A stretch of 64,000 nucleotides of DNA from CAYOUV01 sp963790075 (GCA_963790075.1 CAWBNG010000003.1:558001-622000); one strand, 5' to 3'. Shown: positions 8,894 through 18,659, counted from the stretch's first letter. The notes: generated from the letters alone by a model not told the origin. A program made the numbers and translations.

Positions 8894-10759
8894 TCAAGTC
8901 ATTTGCGGGGTGCCACTGGATTTTGGAATCGGTGGCGGGAATATCTGCTCGAACTCCTCGCGACTGATGGATTCAACCTCCAGCAGACGATTGGCAACCG
9001 CGTCCAGCTTGTCGCGATACTTGGTCAATAAGCGACGCGCTTCCTTATAAGCCTGGTCAACTATTTTGCTGACTTCTTTATCGATTAATTCCGCAACTGA
9101 CTCAGAGTAGTCACGCTGCTCTGATATCTCGCGGCCCAAGAAGATTAGCTCTTCCTTCTGACCATAGACCATCGGACCCAGTTCGCTGCTCATCCCCAAG
9201 CGGGTGACCATCAAACGCGCCACGCGGGTGACACGTTCGATATCATTGGATGCACCGGAGGTTATATCGTTGAATACCAGTTCTTCGGCTGCACGTCCGC
9301 CCAGAAGGCCGACCATCTCACCAAATAATTTCTTGCGCGAGGTCAGCATGCGATCATCTTCGGGCAATGCCAGGGTGAAACCACCAGCCTGGCCACGAGA
9401 GATAATCGAAACCTTTTGCACCGGATCGACTTCAGGGATGGAGTTCATCACGACTGCATGACCAGCTTCGTGGAAGGCTACGATGCGCTTCTCTTCGTCC
9501 GAGATCAACCGGGATTTACGTTCCGGCCCGGCAATCACACGCTCGATAGCTTCCTCAAACTCTGACTGGCCGATAGAACGCTTATCGCGTCGTGCTGCCA
9601 GGATCGCCGCTTCGTTGACCATATTCTCCAGGTCCGCGCCGACGAAGCCAGGGGTAGCCCGTGCCAAGACGCCCAAGTCAATGTTCGGATCGATTGGCTT
9701 GCCCTTGACGTGAACTTTCAGGATAGCCTCGCGCCCGCGCATATCCGGGCGATCGAGGGTTACGCGCCGGTCAAAGCGGCCAGGGCGTAACAGGGCCGGG
9801 TCAAGGATGTCCGGGCGGTTGGTTGCCGCGACAATGATTACGTTTGTGTCGGTATCAAAACCGTCCATCTCGACCAGCATCTGGTTGAGGGTCTGTTCGC
9901 GCTCGTCGTGCGAACCACCCAGACCAGCCCCGCGTTGGCGGCCAACAGCATCGATCTCATCTACGAAGACAATACAGGGCGAATGACGCTTAGCCTGCTC
10001 AAACAGGTCACGTACCCGGCTGGCGCCTACGCCGACAAACATCTCGACAAACTCCGAGCCGGAGATTGAGAAGAATGGCACGCCTGCTTCACCTGAAACG
10101 GCTTTGGCCATCAAGGTCTTACCCGTTCCTGGTGGACCGACCAGCAGCACACCCTTCGGTATGCGAGCGCCTAATTGGATGAACTTCTGAGGCTCGCGCA
10201 AGAACTCGACCACTTCGGCGAGTTCTGCTTTTGCCTCCTCGACACCGGCTACGTCATCGAACGTAACGGTCGGATGATCGCCGCTGAACATACGTGCACG
10301 CGACTTGCCAAACGACATGGCGGCATTATTGCTACCTTGTGCCTGACGGAAAATAAACCACAGTACGCCAGCCATGAAGATGATCGGCAAGATGTACAGG
10401 GCGCTGGTTAGTATGCCAGCCCAAGAGCTGGGTGGCTTGACTTCGACTTTAACGCTATCCGGGGATAACTGTGCGGGCGTCACACCTAGACTAATCAACT
10501 GATCCACAAGGGTCGCGTTCGGTTCTTTATGCGACTCACGCTCGACTGCATCGTTGCCAGTTCCGTAAATTACCTGCAAGCTGTCATCATTTCCAACAAC
10601 GATGCGGGATACTTTACCGAGCTCGATATCTCGTGCAACCTCGTTAATTGTCAGTGGCTGCTGAGTAGCGGAATCTTGGCGCACACTCATGTAGACCATG
10701 GCAATGATCGCCACGAAAATCAAGAAGTAAACCATATAAGATTGATTTCGTGAATTCAC
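8894..10759 (-). CDS. ftsH: ATP-dependent zinc metalloprotease FtsH
   Basis: 621 residues from a GTG start at 10759, chosen because GGAGG lies 5 nt upstream; the in-frame ATG at 10777 precedes that site. FtsH is a membrane-anchored hexameric AAA+ protease for quality control. Two N-terminal transmembrane helices (about residues 9-25 and 102-122) flank an extracytoplasmic domain. The AAA module follows, with VGPPGTGKT (about 206-214), FVDEIDAV and the SRH ATNRPDILDPALLRPGRFDR. The peptidase site is HEAGH (about 426-430), with a downstream Asp-containing SGASNDIE region. An extended -10 promoter lies just upstream. Confidence 0.97.
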   Translation of the reverse strand: MNSRNQSYMVYFLIFVAIIAMVYMSVRQDSATQQPLTINEVARDIELGKVSRIVVGNDDSLQVIYGTGNDAVERESHKEPNATLVDQLISLGVTPAQLSPDSVKVEVKPPSSWAGILTSALYILPIIFMAGVLWFIFRQAQGSNNAAMSFGKSRARMFSGDHPTVTFDDVAGVEEAKAELAEVVEFLREPQKFIQLGARIPKGVLLVGPPGTGKTLMAKAVSGEAGVPFFSISGSEFVEMFVGVGASRVRDLFEQAKRHSPCIVFVDEIDAVGRQRGAGLGGSHDEREQTLNQMLVEMDGFDTDTNVIIVAATNRPDILDPALLRPGRFDRRVTLDRPDMRGREAILKVHVKGKPIDPNIDLGVLARATPGFVGADLENMVNEAAILAARRDKRSIGQSEFEEAIERVIAGPERKSRLISDEEKRIVAFHEAGHAVVMNSIPEVDPVQKVSIISRGQAGGFTLALPEDDRMLTSRKKLFGEMVGLLGGRAAEELVFNDITSGASNDIERVTRVARLMVTRLGMSSELGPMVYGQKEELIFLGREISEQRDYSESVAELIDKEVSKIVDQAYKEARRLLTKYRDKLDAVANRLLEVESISREEFEQIFPPPIPKSSGTPQMT

Positions 10760-10782
10760 GTGTTCCTCCAAATACAATGCGA

Positions 10783-10791
10783 TTATACCAA
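10783..10791 (-). promoter_or_regulatory. Extended -10 promoter for ftsH
   Basis: Minus strand TGGTATAAT (10791-10783), about 24 nt before the GTG start. No convincing -35, consistent with an extended -10 element. The 5' leader would be only about 17 nt and includes the SD. Confidence 0.55.
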
Positions 10792-10900
10792 CCGAATGAG
10801 AGTTTCGGCGGAATAAAAACTTTTTATATAATTCTCTTATAAATTTAAATTTCCAGCCAATGCCATCAGTTTAGATGTGAATTCCATTCAAGGTATTACT

Positions 10901-11665
10901 TTATTCATCAATCAACAGACTTACCGGGCAATGATCGGACCCGGGTATTTGATCGTGGATAATGACATCCCTGACGCGGGGTATTAAGTTTTCCGAGACC
11001 AGAAAATAATCTAATCGCCAGCCGATATTACGTTGTCGAGCATTGAAGCGGTAGGTCCACCAGGTATATTGGACTCGCTCGGGATATAGATGCCGGTAAG
11101 CGTCTACAAAGCCGTGTTCGATGAATTTTTCGACCCAGGCACGCTCTTCGGGCAGGAAACCGGAAGTGCTTTCATTTTGCTTCGGATTGCGCAAATCAAT
11201 CGGTCGATGCGCGGTGTTAAAGTCCCCGGTAATAATCACTGATTCGCCCGCAGCATAGTGAGAATCGCAGATATCCAACAGGGATGCATAAAAATCCAGC
11301 TTGAAAGTTACCCGTTCTTTGCCGCGCTGTCCGTTTGGAAAATAAATGTTATAAAGTAGGAAGTCAGCATGACGGGTGCGAATTACGCGTCCCTCTGTAT
11401 CGAATTGTGGAATTCCCAAACCAAGCTGTATTTCTTGCGGATCTTCCTTCAGGATAGACGCCACACCACTATAACCTGGCCTCTCAGCCGGATTCCAGAT
11501 GGAGCGATAACCAGGTGTGTCACGCTGGTCATCCGTCAATTGCTCCGGGCGGACTTTTATCTCCTGCATACACAATACGTCAGGTGATTCCGTAAATGCC
11601 CAATCAAGGGCTTGCTTTTTATAGGCGGCGCGAAGGCCGTTCACGTTCCAGGTAATGATTTTCAT
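10901..11665 (-). CDS. xthA: Exodeoxyribonuclease III (AP endonuclease)
   Basis: 254 residues, normal for the exonuclease III/ExoA family, which cleaves abasic sites and trims 3' ends in base-excision repair. Motifs: MKIITWNVNGLRAA at the N-terminus, the metal-binding Glu in LCMQEIKV (about residue 35), IITGDFNTAHRPIDL with Asp/Asn catalytic residues, WWTYRFNARQRNIGWRLDYFLVS, and the C-terminal GSDHCPVSLLI with the catalytic Asp-His pair. Single-gene unit, divergent from a response regulator 46 nt away. Confidence 0.95.
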   Translation of the reverse strand: MKIITWNVNGLRAAYKKQALDWAFTESPDVLCMQEIKVRPEQLTDDQRDTPGYRSIWNPAERPGYSGVASILKEDPQEIQLGLGIPQFDTEGRVIRTRHADFLLYNIYFPNGQRGKERVTFKLDFYASLLDICDSHYAAGESVIITGDFNTAHRPIDLRNPKQNESTSGFLPEERAWVEKFIEHGFVDAYRHLYPERVQYTWWTYRFNARQRNIGWRLDYFLVSENLIPRVRDVIIHDQIPGSDHCPVSLLIDE

Positions 11666-11711
11666 GTCACATATACATTTTATGGTAAACTAGCCATTAG
11701 ACAGGTGAATC

Positions 11712-12110
11712 ATGAATGAAAAGGTTAAAAAGTGCATTCTGTGCATCGACGATGAACCAGAGATGATTGATTTGATTCGCCTGATTCTAAATCGGCGCGG
11801 ATTCGAGGTCAAAGGTGCTGGCGGCGGAATTGATGGTCTGGAGATGGTGCGTACGGAACAGCCAGACTTAGTCCTGCTCGACCTGATGATGCCAGACATG
11901 GATGGCTGGGAAGTATATCAGCAAATGAAGGCCGATGACAAAACCAGGTCCATCCCAGTGATTGTTGTCACTGCCAAAGCCCAGAGTATTGACAAAGTCT
12001 TGGGTTTGCACATTGCCAAAGTGGATGACTACATCTCCAAACCATTCAGTCCGCAGGAATTATTGACCAGTGTTGAGCGTGTCTTAGACAAGACAAAAAC
12101 AGCATCCTGA
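11712..12110 (+). CDS. Stand-alone response regulator receiver protein
   Basis: 132 residues, only a CheY-like receiver domain and no output domain. Acidic pocket CIDDEPE (residues 11-17), phosphoacceptor Asp57 in LVLLDLMMPD, switch Thr87 in VVTAKA, and Lys110 in DDYISKPFSP. It probably passes phosphate signals through protein contacts. No kinase is adjacent. SD AGGTGA precedes the ATG, and a strong terminator follows. Confidence 0.92.
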   Translation: MNEKVKKCILCIDDEPEMIDLIRLILNRRGFEVKGAGGGIDGLEMVRTEQPDLVLLDLMMPDMDGWEVYQQMKADDKTRSIPVIVVTAKAQSIDKVLGLHIAKVDDYISKPFSPQELLTSVERVLDKTKTAS

Positions 12111-12128
12111 AAACCGAAAGACGACCCG

Positions 12129-12154
12129 ACGGGGCGGCGAGAGTCGCCCCGTTT
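12129..12154 (+). terminator. Intrinsic terminator after the response regulator
   Basis: ACGGGGCG (12129-12136) pairs with CGCCCCGT (12145-12152) around GCGAGAGT, then TTT. Confidence 0.8.
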
Positions 12155-12165
12155 GCCATTGACCT

Positions 12166-12534
12166 ATGCCACTATCCATACTTATTCAAAATCAAAACAA
12201 GGATGTGCAACCCATCCGGGGCAAGTACTGTAATTCATTCTTGTGCCGCCTGCGGGGGTTGACTTTCCGGCGTGATCTCGACCGAGATGAAGGCTTGTTA
12301 CTCGTCGAGGGACATGATAGCCGCATCGATACGGCCATTCACATGTTCTTCGTCTGGTTCGATCTGGCTGTGATCTGGATCAATTCTGACATGATTGTGG
12401 TAGACAAAGTGCTGGCACGCAGTTGGCACCCCGCATACGTCCCTAAACAACCTGCCAGATATATTCTCGAAATTCACCCAGACCGCTTGGACGATTTCGA
12501 AATCGGTCATAAGATAAAGTGGAATGATGCCTAA
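12166..12534 (+). CDS. DUF192 family protein
   Basis: 122 residues covering a full DUF192 domain: NSFLCRLRGLTFRRDL, the acidic DEGLLLVEG and HMFFVWFDLAVIWINSD, then VDKVLARSW and ARYILEI. Many DUF192 proteins are secreted, but no signal peptide is seen here. The molecular function of the family is not established. The 3' end overlaps the next ORF (ATGATG within the last codons), so it is co-transcribed with the LysM/M23 gene. Confidence 0.8.
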   Translation: MPLSILIQNQNKDVQPIRGKYCNSFLCRLRGLTFRRDLDRDEGLLLVEGHDSRIDTAIHMFFVWFDLAVIWINSDMIVVDKVLARSWHPAYVPKQPARYILEIHPDRLDDFEIGHKIKWNDA

Positions 12535-13974
12535 ACCTATTTCATCTATTCTGTTAGTGGCCCTAATCCTGTTTACAGCCACTCCCGTTCTGGCCCAGAC
12601 CGCGACGCCTCCGACCTCAACGCCTGAGACCTCGTCTACGCCTGCTAATCAGCCGGTTTATATCATTCAATCTGGTGATACGTTGTGGAGTATTGCCAAT
12701 CGTTTCAATATCACCGTAGACGACCTGACTACTGCCAATCCGGACGTTGATCCAAACTTGCTGGCAGTCGGTCAAAAATTGGTCATCCCCGGATTGGAAG
12801 GCGTTAGCGGTGTATTGAATACAGAGGTAATTCCCTACGGGGATACTTTCCGCAGTTTGTCCCGCCGGACGCAGGTCTCAGATGCAATGCTGCGCAAATT
12901 GAATCGTCTTATCAGCCCGACCGAGCTTTACGCGGGTACCAGCCTGATCGTCCCGGTCCAGGAAGGCGCACTTGCCCTTTCCAGCCGGGCGACGATTGCC
13001 AGTGGGGAGTCATTGCTGGAACTGGCGGTGTCTCAGGGCAGCGATCCCTGGGTCCTGGCTGGAATCAATGGATTAGCTGGAACCTGGGATGCACTCCCGG
13101 GCGATGTGCTTTATTCACCAGCAGGCCAAACTGACTCGACCGCTAATGGGTTGCCGGCTGTATTTTCATCCGCTGATTTAAAGGACCTGCCCTTAAACAG
13201 GGGGGAACCGCTGAAATTCGAATTACGCTGGCACAGAAAGCGACTTTGAGCGGTACGCTGGTGAACTATCCCCTGCACTTCTTCCAGATGGAAGACGGCT
13301 CCTTTGTAGCCTTGCAGGGCATTCATGCCTTGCTCAATCCAGGCGCATATCCGCTCAAGCTGGAAGCCAAGTTAGAGGACGGCAGCACGCAAACTTTCGA
13401 ACAAAACGTGCTGATTGTTTCAGGCAACTACCCCGATGATCCGTTGTTGGTTGTGGAGCCGGATACTATCGACCCGGCTGTCACCAAACCCGAGGAAGCG
13501 CAACTTGTTTCGATCACTGCTGCCGCCACGACGCAGCGTTTCTGGAACGGAGGCTTCATCAGCCCAGCCTCAAATTACCCGGGATTTAATGGATATACCT
13601 CTCGCTACGGAAACCGCCGCACCTACTTAGGCCAGGGAACCAATATCGAGATCCACGGCTTCCATACTGGTCTGGACTTTGGCGGGGGAACCGGTTTGCC
13701 GATTACGGCACCAGCCGACGGCAAGATTGTCTTTGCCGGTCCGCTGGTCGTGCGCGGCAATGCCACCATTATCGACCACGGTTGGGGAGTCTATAGTGGC
13801 TTCTGGCATCAATCGGAGATTGACGTCAAGGTTGGGGACATGGTTAAACAGGGTCAGGTAATTGGCTTGGTCGGTGGTACAGGTCGTGTCACTGGTCCGC
13901 ATCTCCATTGGGAAATTTGGGTTAACGGTATACAAGTGGATCCGCTTGATTGGCTGAATGAGACCTTTCCTTAG
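12524..13974 (+). pseudogene. LysM / M23 cell-wall peptidase, split by a frameshift
   Basis: Part one (12524-13249): signal peptide (about residues 7-25), Thr/Pro-rich linker, a LysM module (VYIIQSGDTLWSIANRFNIT, about 45-90) and a second weaker LysM-like unit. It then reads out of frame. Part two, in the next frame, resumes with LAQKATLSGTLVNYPLHFF and continues to an M23 metallopeptidase domain: HTGLDFGGG (zinc ligands His and Asp), GLVGGTGRVTGPHLHWEIW (HxH). One base is missing or extra between about 13215 and 13225. The second half could only start separately at TTG 13246, in the middle of a domain, so a broken single gene is likelier than two genes. The intact protein would be a secreted murein hydrolase or its regulator. 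Confidence 0.8.
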
Positions 13975-14495
13975 CCATATCAGTTGTTTTATCTTTTTAG
14001 ATATGCTACACTACGTTCAGCCTTAACCTTTTAAATATGAGTATAGTGGATGGGTTTGCTGTTCAACTTCCCGCAGCAAGCAGATATTTATTACCAGATT
14101 ACGCCGTTTCAATTGGATATTATCTCGTTCACAATCCGGCAGAAGATCTTTCGATGAAAATCTGCAATACCGACCTGACAGTCCGTGAGCAGCAATTTTA
14201 CCAATCACCAATAGAAGTAAAAAAAACGTAAATAATCCGATAAAACCACTTGACCTTGCCTTCAATTATCATTAGGATTGTGATTACCAGTTTTATGGGC
14301 AACTTATAATAGTATTTTCGAGATGTATGGCCCGCGAAAGCGTTTATTTGTACAACTTCGCAGGCCTGATTGTGTATAAAGACTTATGGAAGGAGGTGAT
14401 GGCCGACACACTGATGAGAGAGTTTTGTCTACCGAGTTCGTTTCAATCCGTTTATACGGACCAAAGTGTCAAAGAGATATGGAGGAGTAAGAAAA
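13975..14495 (+). other. Intergenic leader region upstream of the liv operon
   Basis: About 520 bp without a convincing gene. It holds a promoter-like pair (14250-14278), a second TATAAT at 14305-14310, and, close to livK, two overlapping 34-codon frames: ATG 14386 to TAA 14490, and ATG 14399 to TAA 14503. The second has AGGAGG only 2 nt before its ATG. The first ends 5 nt before the livK ATG and its last codons form the livK SD. No known riboswitch motif was recognised. Confidence 0.5.
14250..14278 (+). promoter_or_regulatory. Promoter for the liv operon
   Basis: TTGACC (14250-14255), 17-nt spacer, TAGGAT (14273-14278). This would give a leader of roughly 210 nt before livK, long enough for regulation by RNA structure or a short upstream ORF. 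Confidence 0.55.
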
Positions 14496-15788
14496 ATGAC
14501 TAAACGCTTATTTGCAATGCTAACGGTATTACTGGCTGCGAGCATGATGTTGGCCGCCTGCGGTCCTTCCGCAACCCCGACGGCAGCCCCCGCCACTGAG
14601 GCACCCGCCATGACTGAAGCCCCGGCGATGACCGAGGCTCCGGCTGCCTTTACCTGCACCGACGCCATTGGTTGTGTGGACATCGCCCCCGGCGACCCGA
14701 TCCACATCGCCTACGCGCTGGTCATCTCAGGCCCCAACGAAACCCTGGGTGTTGACTCCCGCAATGGTATCGAGATTGCCATCGACGATGCTGGCGGCAA
14801 GATTCTTGGCCATGATGTCAAGTTTGACGGCGAAGATGAAGGTTGTAGCGCTGAAGGTGGTCAGGCTGCCGGTACCAAGCTGGCTTCCGACCCGACTATC
14901 ATCGCCGTAATCGGCACATCCTGCTCGAGCGCTGCCCGCGTAGCCATTCCACTGTTATCCAATGCGGGTTTCGTGATCGTTTCACCGTCCAACACAGCCC
15001 CCGACCTGACCGAAGCCGGTAACGCCAACAACTATCCTGGCTACCTGCGCACCGCCCATAACGATACCGTTCAGGGCGCAGCTGCAGCCGATTTCGCCTA
15101 CAACACCTTGAAAGTCACCAAAGCCGCCACCATTCACGACGGCAGCCTGTATGCTGACAAACTGCAGCAAGTCTTCGCTGAATCCTTCAAGCAGATGGGT
15201 GGAACCATCACTGCCCAGGAAGCGGTTGACCCCAACCAGACCGACATGAGCTCGGTACTAACCAGTATCGCCGCTGATGCTCCGGAATTGATCTACCTGC
15301 CGATCTTCCTGCCGGCGGGTGGCTTCATCGTCCGCCAGGCCAAGACAACTCCAGGTCTGGAAAACACCAAGTTAATGGGCGCTGACGGCTTATTCTCGCC
15401 TGACGTGACCAAAGCCGCTGGTGCGGATGTAGAAGGCTTCATGGTTTCCAGCCCCGACTTCACGGCCTTTGGCCCTGATTACGCCAGCAAATTCGTACCA
15501 GAATATGCGGCGAAATTCGGCAAGGAACCGATCAGCATCTTCCACGCCCACTCCTATGACGCCTTCAACATGATCAAGGCTGCCATCGAGAAGGTTGCCG
15601 TGGTCGATGCGGACGGCACCGTCCACATCGGACGCCAGGACCTGCGTGACGCCATGTACGCCACTAAGGACTTCCAAGGCCTGACTGGTAACTTGACCTG
15701 CACGCCGACCGGTGACTGCGCTGATCCCAAGATCGCTGTATACGTATACCACGCTGATCAGTACCCGCCGGAGAAGATTTGGCCGTAA
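14496..15788 (+). CDS. livK: Branched-chain amino acid ABC transporter substrate-binding lipoprotein
   Basis: 430 residues from ATG 14496, which follows GGAGGAG; an in-frame GTG at 14466 lacks this spacing. Signal peptide with lipobox LAAC (lipidated Cys at about residue 22), then a Thr/Ala/Pro spacer. The periplasmic-binding-type I fold (Peripla_BP_6) shows IAYALVISGPNETLGVDSRNG, IAVIGTSCSSAARVA and FIVRQAKTT. Several mature cysteines (FTCTDAIGC, EGCSAEGG, SCSS, LTCTPTGDC) also occur in the paralogue at 22470, suggesting conserved disulfides. First gene of the liv cluster, followed by a terminator that probably lets it be made in excess over the permease. Confidence 0.93.
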   Translation: MTKRLFAMLTVLLAASMMLAACGPSATPTAAPATEAPAMTEAPAMTEAPAAFTCTDAIGCVDIAPGDPIHIAYALVISGPNETLGVDSRNGIEIAIDDAGGKILGHDVKFDGEDEGCSAEGGQAAGTKLASDPTIIAVIGTSCSSAARVAIPLLSNAGFVIVSPSNTAPDLTEAGNANNYPGYLRTAHNDTVQGAAAADFAYNTLKVTKAATIHDGSLYADKLQQVFAESFKQMGGTITAQEAVDPNQTDMSSVLTSIAADAPELIYLPIFLPAGGFIVRQAKTTPGLENTKLMGADGLFSPDVTKAAGADVEGFMVSSPDFTAFGPDYASKFVPEYAAKFGKEPISIFHAHSYDAFNMIKAAIEKVAVVDADGTVHIGRQDLRDAMYATKDFQGLTGNLTCTPTGDCADPKIAVYVYHADQYPPEKIWP

Positions 15789-15812
15789 GTCTCTGATAGT
15801 AGTACGAAGCGA

Positions 15813-15842
15813 GAGGGGCGAGGAGTTTCCTCGCCCCTCTTT
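15813..15842 (+). terminator. Terminator/attenuator between livK and livH
   Basis: GAGGGGCGAGGA (15813-15824) and TCCTCGCCCCTC (15828-15839) form a perfect 12-bp stem with a 3-nt loop, followed by only TTTC. Partial read-through would set the binding protein to permease ratio. Confidence 0.85.
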
Positions 15843-15875
15843 CGAAGAAGATCAATTTGAGAAGAGGAGTGTGAG

Positions 15876-16937
15876 ATGCTTCGCACCTTACGTCAGCGTA
15901 TCACCTTCGCCGACATTTTAGTCTGGGCCATTGGCGTGGCCATTGCTGTAATGGTCATCTGGGGAACGATTGCGACACTCGAATCCGGAAAATACAATGC
16001 CGCTGGATGGATCGACCTGACCATTCGAGGATTGGCACTTGGAGGGGTATATGCCCTGATCGCGATGGGCTACACTCTTGTATACGGCATCCTCAAAATG
16101 ATTAATTTTGCTCACAGTGAAGTCTTTATGAGTGGGCCATTTACGGCCGTTTTTTTGGCAAATGGATTATCAAATTCGGGATTTTTAAACCAGCACCCCA
16201 TCATCAGCCTGCTATTGGTAACCTTGCTGTCGATGGCGATATCGACCGGGATCGCTATTCTGCTTGAGCGAATTGCCTATCGACCTTTACGCGGAGCGCC
16301 GAGACTGGTTCCTTTGATTACAGCTATCGGCGCTTCGTTTTTTCTGCAATATACTTTCCGTGGTTTATATGGTTCGGGAGTCCAGGCCTATCCGTCAATT
16401 AAGATTTTGGATGGAAGCTGGAATATTGCCGGTCTGCGCCTCTTCAAGACACAGGGAGTAGTGATTATCGCCGCAATCCTCATGATGGTGGGCTTGTATG
16501 GTGTTGTCCAATGGACCAAGATTGGCAAGGCTATGCGGGCTGTTTCGGAGGATCAAGAGGCTGCTGCCTTGATGGGGATCGATGTTGATCGCATCATCGT
16601 CTTCACCTTTGCTTTGGGCGGTGGCTCGGCTGGTGCGGCTGGAATCCTGTATGCACTGCTCTTCCCGGTGGTTAATTTCTTCATGGGTTTCATCCCTGGC
16701 ATAAAAGCTTTTACTGCAGCAGTTTTAGGTGGCATCGGTAATGTGCCCGGTGCGTTCCTGGGCTCTATGATTTTAGGGTTACTTGAATCAGTCGGCCCGA
16801 ACCTGTTCTTGGATGGTTTGGGGATTCCCACCCCATCCCAACTCAAGGATGCGATTGCCTTCATCATTTTGGTGTTTATTCTGATCCTCCGTCCATCTGG
16901 CATCCTTGGCGAACGCCTATCACGGCAGAAAGCATAG
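15876..16937 (+). CDS. livH: Branched-chain amino acid ABC permease LivH
   Basis: 353 residues with a long N-terminal membrane segment (about 12-32) before the usual LivH core. Core motifs: LALGGVYALIAMGYTLVYGILKMINFAHSEVFM (shown as positions about 50-83), AYRPLRGAPRLVPLITAIG, AVSEDQEAAALMGID (the EAA-like loop contacting the ATPase) and KAFTAAVLGGIGNVPGAFLG near the C-terminus. With LivM it forms the transmembrane channel. SD GAGGAG; 12 nt to livM. Confidence 0.94.
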   Translation: MLRTLRQRITFADILVWAIGVAIAVMVIWGTIATLESGKYNAAGWIDLTIRGLALGGVYALIAMGYTLVYGILKMINFAHSEVFMSGPFTAVFLANGLSNSGFLNQHPIISLLLVTLLSMAISTGIAILLERIAYRPLRGAPRLVPLITAIGASFFLQYTFRGLYGSGVQAYPSIKILDGSWNIAGLRLFKTQGVVIIAAILMMVGLYGVVQWTKIGKAMRAVSEDQEAAALMGIDVDRIIVFTFALGGGSAGAAGILYALLFPVVNFFMGFIPGIKAFTAAVLGGIGNVPGAFLGSMILGLLESVGPNLFLDGLGIPTPSQLKDAIAFIILVFILILRPSGILGERLSRQKA

Positions 16938-16949
16938 CAGGAGGACAAA

Positions 16950-18650
16950 ATGCAAAACACAACTTCTGATTGGAAGCTTGTCATTCAGTACGGTCTGCTA
17001 GGTGGTACGATTTCACTACTGCTTTCCCTGGTAGGCATGGTTATAGCTTTCAGTGATAACTTCATTATCAGTGGGGTTATTAGCATGGGACAAATCATGT
17101 TGATCGCCCCTATCCTGCTGCTAAGCTACACGGCTGTCAACAAAGCTTCGGAACAAACCGCCTGGATGCGTATTATTTTGGGTCTGGTTAGCGGTTTGCT
17201 GGGAGGTCTGGTCCTGGTTGCCTTGGTTGGATTGGGACAAGTGATCAACCTGCGCGCTATGTTCATCAATGCCTCGCCGGATCTTTATGCCCTATTGACC
17301 CTTGACCAGGAAAATCTTATCAAAGGACTGCTCTTACTGGCTTTGATATCAACTGTCGTTGGCGGGATTGGAGCAGGTTTCGTGCTGCTTTCGTCACGCA
17401 TACGCAGTGCCATCAGCCAGGCGATACTTTGGCTTGTCGTCATCGGCCTGATGCGAGATTTGCTCGTCACGATGATCGGGCGCTGGGGACCAGTATCGTT
17501 GATCTTTCGCTGGATGTTTGCACTCAGCGGGCTGGTTCCGTTGGGGGCTGCGTTTATCTTCTTGCTAGTGAGTGGGATCATCTACTGGAAAGCGGGACAA
17601 AAACGATCTAAAAAAACAAGCCGCGAACCCCTTAGCAGGCGGCAAAAGATTGCCCGCTGGGGCTTGTATGCTGCTCTTGGCGTTATTGTACTCTTACTCC
17701 CGACGATCTTGGGCAGTTTCTTCAGCGAGATTCTGGACAACGTTGGCATCTACATCCTGATGGGGTTGGGCTTGAACATTGTGGTTGGATTTGCAGGCTT
17801 GCTGGATCTGGGATACGTAGCCTTTTACGCCATTGGTGCCTACACCGTCGGTGTTCTAACTTCGCCTGAATTGGGTTTCTTCCACCTGACCTTCTGGCAG
17901 GCACTGCCGATTGCCCTGGTCATGGCGGTGTTCGCCGGTATCATCCTTGGCACTCCAGTCTTGAAAATGCGCGGCGACTATCTGGCCATCGTTACTTTGG
18001 GGTTCGGCGAGATCATCCGTATTTTGGTGCTCTCCGACTGGCTGCGCCCTTACTTGGGAGGTACACAAGGCATCCAGCAAATTGCCCGGCCATACATTGG
18101 CTCAATTGAACTTGCAAATCAGGGACAGCTCTATTATCTGATTCTGGCCGGGATTATTGTTGCAGGCTTTGTTGCCTGGCGCATCAAGGACTCGCGTGTT
18201 GGGCGCGCCTGGATGGCTTTGCGCGAGGACGAGGATGTGGCTCAAGCCATGGGCATTAACCTTGTCAGCACCAAATTGATGGCCTTCGGTATGGGTGCAC
18301 TTTTTTCAGGTTTGGGTGGCGCAATTTTTGCTGCAAAGCTGACGTCAGCTTACCCGCAAAGCTTTAACCTTTACGTCTCGATCAACGTACTCAGCTTGAT
18401 CATCATCGGCGGCATGGGTAGCATCCCGGGTGTTTTTGTCGGAGCGCTGGCCTTGATGGGCTTGCCTGAATTGTTACGCGAATTTGCTGAATTCCGCTTT
18501 CTGGTCTATGGAGCCGCCCTGGTGACCATGATGCTTGTCAGACCGGAAGGATTATGGCCTGAAGCGCGGCGCCAGCTCGAATTACACGAAGAGCAAGAGT
18601 TGATTGCAGGCGAGGCGCCCGAGCCTGTCTCAGATATTCCAGGGCAATAG
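16950..18650 (+). CDS. livM: Branched-chain amino acid ABC permease LivM with N-terminal membrane extension
   Basis: 566 residues against about 320-420 for usual LivM proteins. The canonical LivM domain spans about 230-545: LMGLGLNIVVGFAGLLDLGYVAFYAIGAY, MRGDYLAIVTLGFGEIIR, MALREDEDVAQAMGIN (ATPase-contact loop) and IIIGGMGSIPGVFVGA. The first ~215 residues add five or so further hydrophobic helices of unknown role, ending in a lysine-rich cytoplasmic linker near KRSKKTS. A short acidic tail follows the last helix. SD AGGAGG, tight operon spacing on both sides. Confidence 0.92.
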   Translation: MQNTTSDWKLVIQYGLLGGTISLLLSLVGMVIAFSDNFIISGVISMGQIMLIAPILLLSYTAVNKASEQTAWMRIILGLVSGLLGGLVLVALVGLGQVINLRAMFINASPDLYALLTLDQENLIKGLLLLALISTVVGGIGAGFVLLSSRIRSAISQAILWLVVIGLMRDLLVTMIGRWGPVSLIFRWMFALSGLVPLGAAFIFLLVSGIIYWKAGQKRSKKTSREPLSRRQKIARWGLYAALGVIVLLLPTILGSFFSEILDNVGIYILMGLGLNIVVGFAGLLDLGYVAFYAIGAYTVGVLTSPELGFFHLTFWQALPIALVMAVFAGIILGTPVLKMRGDYLAIVTLGFGEIIRILVLSDWLRPYLGGTQGIQQIARPYIGSIELANQGQLYYLILAGIIVAGFVAWRIKDSRVGRAWMALREDEDVAQAMGINLVSTKLMAFGMGALFSGLGGAIFAAKLTSAYPQSFNLYVSINVLSLIIIGGMGSIPGVFVGALALMGLPELLREFAEFRFLVYGAALVTMMLVRPEGLWPEARRQLELHEEQELIAGEAPEPVSDIPGQ

Positions 18651-18659
18651 GAGCGAGCC

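Noticed and set aside
13246..13974. M23 part as an independent gene from TTG 13246 with TTGA overlap
   Set aside because: It would begin in the middle of a beta-rich domain whose N-terminal strands lie in the preceding frame; a frameshift explains the arrangement better.
14023..14265. Minus-strand ORF with a hydrophobic stretch
   Set aside because: Non-ATG start without SD, low-complexity hydrophobicity from AT-rich intergenic DNA, no partner gene.
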